Shown: positions 13,458-23,634 of the stretch, one piece after another
How the letters are laid out: each line of letters begins with the position of its first letter
How positions within the stretch are numbered: the first letter of the stretch is position 1
Assembly (NCBI RefSeq): GCF_014205255.1
Contig: NZ_JACHNE010000001.1
Location: forward strand, 3,100,001-3,164,000
Origin: Streptomyces caelestis
GTDB taxonomy: Bacteria > Actinomycetota > Actinomycetes > Streptomycetales > Streptomycetaceae
Direction of reading: 5' to 3'
Length of the DNA: 64,000 bases
Translations under genes and position numbers: made by a program
Notes under the pieces: generated by a model
The model's database searches: none
The model's input: only the letters and a program-made list of their open reading frames with translations
Told to the model about the DNA's origin: nothing

Positions 13458-16108
13458 GCTTCGGCTCCGATCAGGGTGAGGAAGGCGTCCTCCAGGCGGC
13501 GGTGCGGGCCGACGGACCGCACGGGCACGTCCAGCCGTACGAGTTCGGCGACCAGGCGCTGCGGAGTGCCGTCGGCGTCGAGCTGGACCAGCAGCCCCTC
13601 GTCGACAGGCACGGCCGAGGCGACGCCCGGCAGGGCGGCGACCTTCTCGACGATCGGCTCGTCGACGGGCGTGGCCGTGCCCACCAGAAGGGTGTCGCCC
13701 GAACCGACGATGTCCTCGACCGGGCCCGCCTGGACGAGCTTCCCGTGGTCCATCACGACCAGGTGGGTGCAGGTCTGCTCGACCTCCGCGAGGAGGTGGC
13801 TGGAGACGATGACCGTCCGTCCCGCGGCGGCGTAGCGGATCATCACCTCGCGCATCTCGCGGATCTGGGGCGGGTCGAGGCCGTTGGTCGGTTCGTCGAG
13901 GATGAGCAGGTCCGGCAGGCCGAGCATGGCCTGGGCGATGGCCAGGCGCTGGCGCATGCCCTGGGAGTAGGTGCGCACCGCGCGGGCGAGGGCGTCGCCG
14001 AGGCCCGCGATCTCCAGAGCCTCCTCCAGGTGCGCGTCCTCGGCCGGGCGGCCGGTGGCGCGCCAGTACAGGTCCAGGTTCTCGCGGCCGGACAGGTGCG
14101 GCAGGAAGCCCGCGCCCTCGACGAACGCGCCGACCCGGGAGAGGACCGGGGCGCCCGGGCTGATGGCGTGGCCGAAGACGCGGATCTCGCCGCCGTCCGG
14201 CTTGATCAGGCCCATCAGCATGCGCAGGGTCGTGGTCTTGCCGGCGCCGTTCGGGCCGAGCAGGCCGAGCACCTGGCCCTTCTCCACGCGGAAGGACAGG
14301 TCCTTGACGGCGTACCGGTCGGAGGCCTTGGCGTACCGCTTGGTCAGGTCCGTGATCTGGAGGGGCACGTCGGCGAGCTCGGGGTCCGGCGGGGCGGGGG
14401 CCGCCGTGCGGCGGCGTCCCGTGATGATCAGGGCCAGGGCGATCGCGGCGCCGCCGAGGGGCATCCACCACACCCAGGCGGGCAGCGGGCCCTGCGCGTT
14501 GCTCTCGCCGAGCGCCGACGGGACCTTCAAGTCACCCTTGAGGGAGGCGGTGTACGTGGCCGGGGCCGCCGGGGACGCGTAGCCGAGGTCCGTCGAGGCG
14601 AGGACCAGGCGCAGCCGGTGACCGTCGTCGACCTCGTGGTCGATCGCCGGGAGGGTGATGGTGACGTCCTTGCCGGCCTTGGCGCCCTCGACCCTGATGG
14701 GCGTGACCAGCTGGGAGGGCAGCACCGGCTGGGTGCGGCCCGGGCCGACGTCGTAGACCTTGGCGAAGAGCACGGCGTCGTCGCTGGTGGACTTCACGTG
14801 GACCGTGGCCGTCGGGGAGCCGGTGATCTGGACGTCGTCCCGGAAGGGGGCCGACTCGAACGCGGCGAACTGGCCGGGGAAGTCGAGGGAGACGCCGATA
14901 CCGAGCGTGGAGAGCTGACTGAGGCCGCCCGCGCCGCCGAGGCCGGGCAGGGCGGAGACGCCGGGCGGGCTGGCGCCGGGCGGGTTGGCGAAGCTCTGCT
15001 CGCGGCCGGCCAGGGCGATGGAGCGCTGCTTGCTCTCCAGGCCGGGGTAGCGGTCCGAGGTCACGCCGGTCAGCCGGGGTTCGCCGTCGCCGGAGCCGAG
15101 GCCGAGGGTGCGGGTGACGCGGAAGGCGGGGCCGGTGTCGACGCCCTTGTCGTCCTTCAGGTAGCGGTCGAACCAGCTCTGCACGCGGCCCTGGACGCGG
15201 CTCGTCTCCATGTCGCCGCCGTCGTGGCCGCCCGCGATCCAGTCGACGTCGACGGGGGCGCCGCCCGCGCGGATGGCCTTCGCGGCCTGGTCGGCCTGGC
15301 CGAGGGGGAAGAGGGAGTCGGACTGGCCCTGCATCAGCAGTGTCGGCACCTTGATGTTCTTGCCGACCGCGGAGGGCGAACGCTCGTCGAGCATCTTGCG
15401 CGCCTCGGCGTCCGGCTTGCCCGACTCGGCGACCCGCTCGTACATCCGGCACAGCGCGGGCTCGAACCGCTCGCAGCCGCCGCCGGAGTTGACGAAGATG
15501 CCGGCCCACAGCTTCTTGAACACGCCGTTCGGGAACAGCGCGTCGGCGAGGTTCCAGTACGTGATGGCCGGGGCGATGGCGTCCACCCGGGCGTCGTGTC
15601 CCGCCGTGAGCAGGGCGATCGCGCCGCCGTAGGAGGCGCCGGCCATGCCCACGCGCGGGTCGCCGGGCTTGTCGAGTTCGACCTGGGGCTGCTTGGCGAG
15701 CCAGTCGATGAGCTTGGAGGCGTCGGCGACCTCGCCCTCGGGGTCGTTCAGCCCGATCTTCCCGTTGGACTTGCCGAAGCCGCGCGCCGACCAGGTCAGG
15801 ACCGCGTAGCCGTCCCTGGCGAGATCCTCGGCCTGCTGCCGCACGTCGTTTTTGCTGCCGCCGAAGCCGTGGCCGAGCAGCACGGCGGGGCGGCGGCCGG
15901 CTCCGCCGGAGGTGAAGTACGAGGTGTCGATCCGCACCCCGTTCCCCGTGTCCAGGACCCGGTCGGCGCGGTCGACCGGGGGCACCTCTTCGGACGCGAC
16001 GGCCGTCCACGTCCCCGCGCCTGCGAGTACGACGACGGCGGCCCCGGCGGCGAGGAGCCTCCGGGGCCTCCGAAGCAGCCCGTTCAGTCCGGGCAGTCGA
16101 AGATCCAT
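13454..16108 (-). CDS. Alpha/beta hydrolase (CocE/X-Pro peptidase type) fused to an ABC ATPase
   Basis: 884 residues in one frame. Order: N-terminal membrane segment (about 18-35); an S15/CocE-like alpha/beta hydrolase with VLLGHGFGGSKND near 77-90 and the nucleophile elbow MAGASYGGAIAL near 155; a beta-rich X-Pro/CocE C-terminal domain to about 520; a second membrane segment near 553-570 (MPLGGAAIALALIITG); then a complete ABC ATPase. The ATPase has Walker A LLGPNGAGKTT near 625, signature YSQGMRQRLA near 720 (SQGM in place of LSGGQ, common in this subfamily), and Walker B LLILDEPTNGLDP. Topology would put the hydrolase outside and the ATPase inside. The permease gene follows with ATGA overlap. 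The RBS is poor, so the start is moderately sure. Confidence 0.85.
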   Translation of the reverse strand: MDLRLPGLNGLLRRPRRLLAAGAAVVVLAGAGTWTAVASEEVPPVDRADRVLDTGNGVRIDTSYFTSGGAGRRPAVLLGHGFGGSKNDVRQQAEDLARDGYAVLTWSARGFGKSNGKIGLNDPEGEVADASKLIDWLAKQPQVELDKPGDPRVGMAGASYGGAIALLTAGHDARVDAIAPAITYWNLADALFPNGVFKKLWAGIFVNSGGGCERFEPALCRMYERVAESGKPDAEARKMLDERSPSAVGKNIKVPTLLMQGQSDSLFPLGQADQAAKAIRAGGAPVDVDWIAGGHDGGDMETSRVQGRVQSWFDRYLKDDKGVDTGPAFRVTRTLGLGSGDGEPRLTGVTSDRYPGLESKQRSIALAGREQSFANPPGASPPGVSALPGLGGAGGLSQLSTLGIGVSLDFPGQFAAFESAPFRDDVQITGSPTATVHVKSTSDDAVLFAKVYDVGPGRTQPVLPSQLVTPIRVEGAKAGKDVTITLPAIDHEVDDGHRLRLVLASTDLGYASPAAPATYTASLKGDLKVPSALGESNAQGPLPAWVWWMPLGGAAIALALIITGRRRTAAPAPPDPELADVPLQITDLTKRYAKASDRYAVKDLSFRVEKGQVLGLLGPNGAGKTTTLRMLMGLIKPDGGEIRVFGHAISPGAPVLSRVGAFVEGAGFLPHLSGRENLDLYWRATGRPAEDAHLEEALEIAGLGDALARAVRTYSQGMRQRLAIAQAMLGLPDLLILDEPTNGLDPPQIREMREVMIRYAAAGRTVIVSSHLLAEVEQTCTHLVVMDHGKLVQAGPVEDIVGSGDTLLVGTATPVDEPIVEKVAALPGVASAVPVDEGLLVQLDADGTPQRLVAELVRLDVPVRSVGPHRRLEDAFLTLIGAEA

Positions 16109-16300
16109 GCGTCAACGGTACGGGGTCAACCTGTCGATGAGTTGTCGACCGGAGACCGAAGTGCAAGGCCTTCCCGGGGTGTACACGGAGTTTTGGCGTA
16201 CTGCGGGTGGTGTACGGCTTCGAACTCGGGTGGTGTGGTGATCGGCCGGGTGCGGGCTTCGATGTGGTTGCTCGCGCAGTTCCCCGCGCCCCTGAGGACC

Positions 16301-17803
<1,503 letters not shown>

Positions 17804-17817
17804 GGCCGGGAACTCCT

Positions 17818-19695
17818 TCACAGATGGCGGCGTCGGGTGGAGACGTGCCGTTCGTACAGCTCACGTGCCTTGACCGCGGACGGCCGTGTCGCGGTCTCGG
17901 CCACGGGTACATCCCACCAGGCCTGCGCGGGAGGCGCGCCCGACACTGTGTCGGCCGTTTGGGTCTCCACGTAGACACATGTGGGAGTGTCGGCGGCCCG
18001 GGCCTCGGCGAGGGCCTCCCGCAGGTCCCGTACGGACTTCGCGCGCAGCACGCGCATGCCGAGGCTGGCCGCGTTGGCGGCGAGGTCCACCGGCAGCGGC
18101 GGCCCCGTGTACGTGCCGTCCTCGGACGGGAAGCGGTAGGCGGTGCCGAACCGCTCGCCGCCGACCGACTCGGACAGGCCGCCGATGGACGCGTAGCCGT
18201 GGTTCTGGATGATCAGCACCTTGATCGCGACGCCCTCCTGCACGGCCGTCACGATCTCCGTCGGCATCATCAGGTACGTGCCGTCACCGACCAGCGCCCA
18301 CACGGGCCGGTCGGGGGCGGCCATCTTCACGCCGATGGCGGCCGGGATCTCGTAGCCCATGCAGGAGTAGCCGTACTCCAGGTGGTACTGGTCGCGGGAC
18401 CGGGTCCGCCAGAGCTTGTGCAGGTCGCCGGGGAGGGAACCGGCCGCGTTGATCAGGATGTCCGACTCGTCGACCAGGGCGTCCAGGACGCCGAGGACCT
18501 GCGGCTGCGTCGGGCGGGTGTCCGGCTCGTCCACCTCGTAGCAGGCGTCGACGCGCTGCTCCCAGCGCTCCTTGTCCTCGGTGTACTCGGTGGCGTACGA
18601 CGGCGCGACCCGGTGGCCGTGCATCTCCAGCCGTTCGGTCAGCTCCTCCAGGCCGGTGCGGGCGTCCGCGACCAGGGGCCGGCCGGCGAGCTTGTGGCCG
18701 TCGAAGGGGGCGATGTTGAGGTTGAGGAACCGCACGTCCGGGTTGCCGAACAGGGTGCCGGAGGCGGTGGTGAAGTCGGTGTAGCGAGTGCCGACGCCGA
18801 TCACCAGGTCGGCGGTGCGGGCGAGTTCGTCCGCGGTGGCCGTGCCGGTGTGGCCGATGCCGCCGACGTCCTGGGGGTGGTCGTGGCGCAGGGAGCCCTT
18901 GCCGGCCTGGGTGGAGGCGACCGGGATGCCGGTGGTGTCGGCGAACTCGGCGAGGGCCTCCTCGGCGCGGCTGTGGTGGACGCCGCCGCCGGCGACGACC
19001 AGGGGCCTCTTCGCCGCGCGGATGATCCGTACCGCCTCGGCGAGTTCCGCCGGGTCGGCGCCGGGACGCCGTACGGTCCAGACGCGCTCGGCGAAGAACT
19101 CCTCGGGCCAGTCGTACGCCTCGGCCTGCACGTCCTGGGGCAGGGCGAGGGTGACGGCGCCGGTCTCGACGGGGTCGGTGAGCACGCGCATCGCGTTCAG
19201 CGCCGAGGGGATCAGGGCCTCCGGCCGCGTGATCCGGTCGAAGTACCTCGACACCGGGCGCAGACAGTCGTTGACCGACACATCGCCCGCGTACGGCACT
19301 TCGAGCTGCTGGAGGACCGGGTCGGCGGGGCGGGTGGCGAAGGTGTCGCCGGGCAGGAGCAGCACCGGCAGGTGGTTGATGGTCGCCAGGGCGGCGCCGG
19401 TGACGAGGTTGGTGGCACCCGGGCCGATGGACGTCGTGACCGCGTGCGTGGACAGGCGGCCCGACTGGCGGGCGTAGCCGACCGCGGCGTGCACCATGGC
19501 CTGTTCGTTGCGGCCCTGGTGGTACGGCATCGCCTCGGTGTGCTCCAGGAGGGCCTGGCCGATGCCGGCGACGTTGCCGTGGCCGAAGATGCCCCAGGTG
19601 GCGCCGATGAGCCGCTGCCGTACGCCGTCGCGTTCGGTGTACTGGGCGGCGAGGAAACGGACCAGCGCTTGCGCGACGGTCAGCCGGGTCGTCAT
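17818..19695 (-). CDS. iolD: 3D-(3,5/4)-trihydroxycyclohexane-1,2-dione hydrolase IolD
   Basis: 625 residues. A thiamine-diphosphate enzyme that opens the ring of the diketo-inositol intermediate to 5-deoxy-glucuronate in the myo-inositol pathway. It has the acetolactate-synthase-like layout: an N-terminal pyrimidine-binding domain with the GIGQALLEHTEAMPYHQGRNEQAM region around 45 (Glu acts on ThDP), a central domain, and a C-terminal domain with the ThDP/Mg motif GDGTYLMMPTEIVTAVQEG...NHGY near 487-521. The start at 19695 is the only sensible one. Upstream lies about 400 bp of disrupted sequence in place of the end of iolB, so expression from the original operon promoter may be affected. 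Confidence 0.93.
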   Translation of the reverse strand: MTTRLTVAQALVRFLAAQYTERDGVRQRLIGATWGIFGHGNVAGIGQALLEHTEAMPYHQGRNEQAMVHAAVGYARQSGRLSTHAVTTSIGPGATNLVTGAALATINHLPVLLLPGDTFATRPADPVLQQLEVPYAGDVSVNDCLRPVSRYFDRITRPEALIPSALNAMRVLTDPVETGAVTLALPQDVQAEAYDWPEEFFAERVWTVRRPGADPAELAEAVRIIRAAKRPLVVAGGGVHHSRAEEALAEFADTTGIPVASTQAGKGSLRHDHPQDVGGIGHTGTATADELARTADLVIGVGTRYTDFTTASGTLFGNPDVRFLNLNIAPFDGHKLAGRPLVADARTGLEELTERLEMHGHRVAPSYATEYTEDKERWEQRVDACYEVDEPDTRPTQPQVLGVLDALVDESDILINAAGSLPGDLHKLWRTRSRDQYHLEYGYSCMGYEIPAAIGVKMAAPDRPVWALVGDGTYLMMPTEIVTAVQEGVAIKVLIIQNHGYASIGGLSESVGGERFGTAYRFPSEDGTYTGPPLPVDLAANAASLGMRVLRAKSVRDLREALAEARAADTPTCVYVETQTADTVSGAPPAQAWWDVPVAETATRPSAVKARELYERHVSTRRRHL

Positions 19696-20107
19696 CGGTA
19701 TCCCTCCCTATGGATGGTGACGGGTAGGCAGCGGCCGCCGCGGGCGTTCACTACCGCGGGTGAACATGCAGTTTCTCTCGGTAATATCATCGTGTGGTCG
19801 GTTACAGCGGGGTGCCTGCCATCGCCGAGGTGTGACTTTGCACGACCAGAGGATCGTGCCGAGAGAGCTACCCGTCGGGGCGTTCGCAGCCGAGGACCGC
19901 AGGAGGACGGACGAGCCCCACCGAGGACTTCGCGCAGCCCGCAGGGCATAGGACGCGGATCGCCGAAGCGGAACAGCGCGTCCTCTGACTCCGAAGACCG
20001 TTCGCGGGGCAGGCCGGGACATCCCGGAACACGGCGTAGGAGCAGTACCGGCCGACGCCAGGAACGGTGGAAGCAGATCCGCCACTCTGCACAGCAGTAC
20101 ACAACGA
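19696..20107. other. Non-homologous filler in place of the iolB C-terminal half
   Basis: About 410 bp. The iolB frame stays open to 19708, but the translation (many Arg, Pro, Ser and Cys) has nothing of the IolB cupin C-terminus, and no other frame on either strand looks like a protein. Short direct repeats of AGCAGTAC occur at 20040 and 20092. I see no transposase, tRNA or terminal inverted repeats. It looks like the scar of a deletion or insertion event. Confidence 0.5.
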
Positions 20108-20508
20108 GGCGGCGTACACCTCGCGTCGGGGACCTCCGGCGCGGGGCCGTAGCGGGCGGGGAGTTGTCGCTCGCACTTCGCTCCTGCCAAAGCAAAGCGG
20201 CCTCCCGCGCCGGAGGCGATCTGGGCCCGGGCGTCACGGGGCGCGTACGCGAAGTCGGTGACCGACGCGAACACGCTTCCTCTGCCCGAGAGATGGAACT
20301 CCTCGTCTTCGACGCGCACGGTGCACGCGCCCTGCAGGGGCAGCACGATCCACTCGCTGTCCCCGGTGGTGAAGGTATGCGTGCCGCCGGGCGCCAGCTC
20401 CACGATCCGCAGACTGCTGTACGTCCAGCCGGCCCGCTTGGGGTCGATGTCCAGGACGTAGTTCACGTCGGCGGTGGTGCCCTTGGGGACGTACAGCTCA
20501 CTGGTCAT
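19708..20508 (-). pseudogene. iolB: 5-deoxy-glucuronate isomerase IolB, C-terminal half lost
   Basis: The first about 135 residues are clearly IolB: MTSELYVPKGTTADVNYVLD, TYSSLRIVELAPGGTHTFTTG, VEDEEFHLSGRGSVFASVTDFAYAP and GRFALAGAKCERQLPARYGPAPEVP. IolB isomerises 5-deoxy-glucuronate and normally has about 270-300 residues, with a second cupin domain containing the H-x-H and E of its metal site (NNF, GNWSSYPPHKHDE). That half is absent. After about 20107 the frame runs into Arg/Pro-rich nonsense to a stop at 19708, and no other frame restores it. The gene starts ten bases after the aldolase stop in the iol operon. It is likely non-functional unless another copy exists elsewhere. Confidence 0.75.
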
Positions 20509-20518
20509 GGAACGGCCC

Positions 20519-21409
20519 TCACAGCAGTCCTACGGCGGTGTCCACGGCGGCGGCCACGTCGCCGTCCGCCGGGTACAGCAGCGAACGGCCGACCACCAGC
20601 CCGCGCACGGTGGGCAGTTGGAGGGCGCCGCGCCACTTCTCGTACGCCCCGGCTTGCTCCTCGGCGGAGCCCCCCACCTCGCCGCCCAGCAGCACGGCGG
20701 GCAGCGTGGAGGTGGCCATGACCTCGGCCATGTCGTCGGGGTTGTCGGTGACCGGCACCTTCAGCCAGGTGTAGGCCGAACTGCCGCCCAGGCCCGAGGC
20801 GATGGCGATCGACTTGGTGACGGCCTCGGCGGACAGGTCGTTGCGCAGCCGGCCCGTCTCGTCGCGGCGGGAGATGAACGGCTCGACGAAGACGGGGAGC
20901 CGTCGGGCGGCCATGTCGTCGATGGCGCGGGCGGTGGACTCCAGGGTGGTCAGGGAGCCCGGGTCGTCGTAGTCGATGCGCAGGAGCAGCTTGCCCGCGT
21001 CGAAGCCGAGGCGCTCGATGTCCTCGGGGCGGTGGCCGGTGAAGCGGTCGTCGAGTTCGAAGCTGGCGCCCTGGAGGCCACCGCGGTTCATCGAGCCCAG
21101 GACGACCTTGCCGTCGAGGGCGCCGAGCAGGAGCAGGTCGTCGAGGATGTCGGCGGTGGCGAGGACGCCGTCCACGCCCGGGCGGGACAGGGCCAGGCAG
21201 AGGCGTTCGAGGAGGTCGGCGCGGTTGGCCATGGCCATGCTGCGGCCGCCGACGCCGAGGGCGCCGCGGGCCGGGTGGTCGGCGGCGACGATCATCAGCC
21301 GGCCGTGGTCGTTCAGCAGGGGCCGGCGGGGGCGGCGGGCGGCGGCCTCGGCGATCGCCTCCGGGCGGCGGCTGCGGAGGCGGACGAGTTCGCAGACGTC
21401 GACGGTCAC
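20519..21409 (-). CDS. Cgl0159-family (beta/alpha)8 aldolase of the inositol operon
   Basis: 296 residues. It matches the Cgl0159 family of TIM-barrel proteins that sits in actinobacterial inositol operons. It has the class I aldolase-like pattern LMIVAADHPARGALGVG near 40-55, and LLLLGALDGKVVLGSMNRGG, GKLLLRIDYDD and VFVEPFISRRD. By position between iolC and iolB it probably cleaves 2-deoxy-5-keto-gluconate-6-phosphate to malonate semialdehyde and dihydroxyacetone phosphate, the IolJ step; that assignment is inference. GTG at 21409 overlaps the iolC stop (GTGA). A longer open frame upstream lies inside iolC and is ignored. Confidence 0.8.
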   Translation of the reverse strand: MTVDVCELVRLRSRRPEAIAEAAARRPRRPLLNDHGRLMIVAADHPARGALGVGGRSMAMANRADLLERLCLALSRPGVDGVLATADILDDLLLLGALDGKVVLGSMNRGGLQGASFELDDRFTGHRPEDIERLGFDAGKLLLRIDYDDPGSLTTLESTARAIDDMAARRLPVFVEPFISRRDETGRLRNDLSAEAVTKSIAIASGLGGSSAYTWLKVPVTDNPDDMAEVMATSTLPAVLLGGEVGGSAEEQAGAYEKWRGALQLPTVRGLVVGRSLLYPADGDVAAAVDTAVGLL

Positions 21410-22356
21410 TTGACGGCCCCCGCGGTGACGGCCGCCTCGATCTCGTCCGGAGTCGGCATCGCGGACGAGCATTCCAGGCGGGAGGCGACGATGGCGCCGG
21501 CGGCGTTGGCGTGCCGCATGGTCTTCTCCAGGTCCCAGCCGGCCAGGAGGCCGTGGACGAGACAGCCGCCGAAGGCATCGCCGGCGCCGAGGCCATTGAG
21601 GACGGTCACGGGCAGCGGCGGGACCTCGGCGGTGACGCCTTCACGGCTGACGGCGAGGACTCCCTTGGGCCCCTGCTTGACGACGGCCAGTTCGACACCG
21701 GCGTCCAGGAGGGCCCGGGCGGCGGCGTGCGGCTCGCGCACGCCGGTGGCGACCTCCACCTCGTCGAGGTTGCCGACGGCGACGGTGGTGTGGCGTAGGG
21801 CCTCTTCGTAGAAGGGCCGGGCCGCGTCCGGGTTCGTCCAGAACATCGGGCGCCAGTCGAGGTCGAAGACCGTCGTGCCGGACTTGGCACGGTGGGCGAG
21901 GGCCGCGAGGGTCGCCGTACGGCTGGGCTCCTCGCTCAGGCCCGTGCCCGTGACCCAGAAGACGCGGGCGTCGCGGATGGCGTCGAGGTCGAGTTCGTGG
22001 GCGTCGATCTCCAGGTCGGGGGCTTTGGGCTGCCGGTAGAAGTACAGCGGGAAGTCGTCCGGCGGGAAGACCTCGCAGAAGGTGACCGGGGTGGGCAGGC
22101 CGGGGACCGGGGTGACCCAGCGGTCGTCCACGCCGAAGCCCCGCAGGGCCTCGTGCAGGTAGGTGCCGAAGGGGTCGTCGCCGGTGCGGGTGATCACCGC
22201 CGTGCGCCGTCCCAGGCGGGCCGCGGCGACCGCGACGTTCGTGGCGGAGCCGCCGAGGAACTTGCCGAAGGACGTGACCTGCGGCAGCGGGACACCCGTC
22301 TGGAGCGGATACAGATCCACTCCGATGCGCCCCATGGTGATCAGGTCGTACGCCAT
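21406..22356 (-). CDS. iolC: 5-dehydro-2-deoxygluconokinase IolC
   Basis: 316 residues. A PfkB-family kinase that phosphorylates 2-deoxy-5-keto-gluconate in the inositol pathway. PfkB signature 1 is GSATNVAVAAARLGRRTAVITRTGDDPFG near 35-63. Signature 2 is NGLGAGDAFGGCLVHGLLAG near 254-273, with the catalytic Asp in GAGDAF. The start MAYDLITMGRIGVDLYP matches the usual IolC N-terminus. It is the first gene of the leftward inositol operon, and the palindrome TGTCCGGACA lies 67 bp upstream. Inositol dehydrogenase (IolG), IolE and an inositol transporter are not in this operon. Confidence 0.9.
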   Translation of the reverse strand: MAYDLITMGRIGVDLYPLQTGVPLPQVTSFGKFLGGSATNVAVAAARLGRRTAVITRTGDDPFGTYLHEALRGFGVDDRWVTPVPGLPTPVTFCEVFPPDDFPLYFYRQPKAPDLEIDAHELDLDAIRDARVFWVTGTGLSEEPSRTATLAALAHRAKSGTTVFDLDWRPMFWTNPDAARPFYEEALRHTTVAVGNLDEVEVATGVREPHAAARALLDAGVELAVVKQGPKGVLAVSREGVTAEVPPLPVTVLNGLGAGDAFGGCLVHGLLAGWDLEKTMRHANAAGAIVASRLECSSAMPTPDEIEAAVTAGAVK

Positions 22357-22422
22357 CGGCTTCCCCTCGGTGTCGGCTCTCCCCGGCTTTGTAGTCCCCT
22401 TCCCGAAGCCCTGTCAATGTTT

Positions 22423-22432
22423 TGTCCGGACA
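22423..22432 (-). promoter_or_regulatory. Palindrome TGTCCGGACA upstream of the iol operon
   Basis: Perfect 10-bp palindrome within TTTTGTCCGGACATTC, 67 bp before the iolC start. The AT-flanked TGTCC-GGACA form is a plausible operator for a GntR-type repressor of inositol genes. The regulator is not in the window. Confidence 0.5.
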
Positions 22433-22511
22433 TTCGGACCAGATCATGACAGCGCTTTCACCGTGACCTCGTCCGTGCCCTGCTCTTCCGTCTCTTCCGT
22501 AGTCTTCGGCC

Positions 22512-22841
22512 CTACGCCGAGGCCCGCCTCTCCAGGCGGCTGCCGCGGGGCAGGGTGACGGACATGATGTCGCCGGGCGCGTCCAGCGCGATGCGGTGCC
22601 AGCGGCCGCGCGGCACGATGACCGCGGTACCCGGCGTCAGGCTCGTGCCCTCCTCCGGCTCGCCCGGCCGCTCGGGGTGCAGGAAGAGGCGTATCCCGCC
22701 GGTGAGGCAGGAGACGACCTCGTCCGCCTCGGTGTGGATCTCCCAGTGGTCGCCGTGGACGTCCTCGTCGGTCTCCACGTGGAAGGTCATCACCTGCCAG
22801 CGGTCCTGCTCGGGGTCGAACGCGGGTTCCTCGGCGCGCAC
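22512..22841 (-). CDS. Cupin-domain protein with uncertain start
   Basis: About 109 residues from GTG 22841; the frame is open to GTG 22889. A single cupin barrel: DVHGDHWEIHTEADEVVSCLTGGIRLFLHPE contains the H-x-H...E metal-site pattern, and GTAVIVPRGRWHRIALD holds the second motif with His. Small cupins of this type bind a metal and act as sensors or minor enzymes; the substrate is unknown. The N-terminus is abnormal: right upstream, on the other strand, begins the fragment of a PucR-type regulator, so the original start and promoter may have been deleted. It could be expressed from the GTG at 22841, but the ribosome site there is weak. Confidence 0.6.
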   Translation of the reverse strand: MRAEEPAFDPEQDRWQVMTFHVETDEDVHGDHWEIHTEADEVVSCLTGGIRLFLHPERPGEPEEGTSLTPGTAVIVPRGRWHRIALDAPGDIMSVTLPRGSRLERRASA

Positions 22842-22849
22842 CTCGCCGC

Positions 22850-23164
22850 CTGCCGGTGGTGTCGCACGCCGACCTGGGAGCCCTGGCACTGCTCGCCGAG
22901 GTGCCCTCCGACGCCGTACGGGGCAACGCCGACGTGACCGCGGTCGCCCGGCTCACCGACGCCCCGGAGGACCTCCGGACGCTGGAGGCCTACTGCGCCA
23001 CGGGCTCGCTGCGCCGGGCCGCCGATCTGCTCCACCTGCATCACAGCAGCGTGGCGCGGCGCCTGGAGCTGATCGGCAAGATCCTGGGCTTCGAACGCAC
23101 GGAGCCCGCCGGTCTGTTGCGGGCCGGTCTCGCTCTTACGGCTTGGCGACTCCTGGACGGCTGA
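22850..23164 (+). pseudogene. PucR-family regulator, only the C-terminal helix-turn-helix left
   Basis: About 102 residues. VVSHADLGALALLAEVPSDAV is followed by DLRTLEAYCATGSLRRAADLLHLHHSSVARRLELIGKILG and AGLLRAGLALTAWRLL, the conserved end of PucR-family transcription factors, with the DNA-binding HTH near residues 45-80. Full-length members have about 350-500 residues with sensor and GGDEF-like parts. Here similarity starts abruptly at about 22850 and the sequence before it is antisense to the cupin gene. I read this as a 5'-deleted gene. A short HTH protein starting at GTG 22856 cannot be excluded. Confidence 0.65.
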
Positions 23165-23426
23165 AGACCGGGCTCGGGCGCCGCGTCAAGACGCCCCGCC
23201 GACGTTCCGGCGCGCGCCTTTGCCCCGGCTGTGTCACAAACGCCCCCTTCCTGTCACGGGTGTCCCGTGTCCGCGGCCTTTCCGTCACAGCCGGCCCTCA
23301 GGCCCTGTCCGGTGACACCGAGGGTCGTTGACCGGAGACAGGCATGTTGATCGCCAGCGCAGCGCCCGGCTCCCCCGGACGGCCGTCCCCGGTCGCCGCC
23401 GTGGTACGCGCGGGGAGGTGCACGTC

Positions 23427-23627
23427 ATGACCGACCGAAGACTCTGGTCCTACAAGGAGATCGCGGCACACATCAAGGTGCAGCCGGACACCGTGCGGTC
23501 CTATCGCAAGCACGGCCTGCTGCCCCCGCCCGACCACGTCGAGAGCGGCAAGCCCTACTGGTACGCCGACACGGTCCGGGCCTGGGTCGCCGCCCGGCCC
23601 GGCAACCGCGCCCGAAGAGCCGACTGA
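23427..23627 (+). CDS. Small helix-turn-helix protein (MerR/excisionase-like)
   Basis: 66 residues. TDRRLWSYKEIAAHIKVQPDTVRSYRKHGLLPPPDH is a winged helix-turn-helix of the MerR/excisionase type, here used for replication or phage-like control proteins or as a free-standing DNA-binding protein. It ends with AWVAARPGNRARRAD. The ATG at 23427 has a strong GGGGAGGTG site seven bases upstream. No effector domain is attached. The neighbours are a broken pucR gene and a broken alcohol dehydrogenase, so it may be an orphan of the same disturbed region. Its target is unknown. Confidence 0.75.
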   Translation: MTDRRLWSYKEIAAHIKVQPDTVRSYRKHGLLPPPDHVESGKPYWYADTVRAWVAARPGNRARRAD

Positions 23628-23634
23628 CCTTCCG

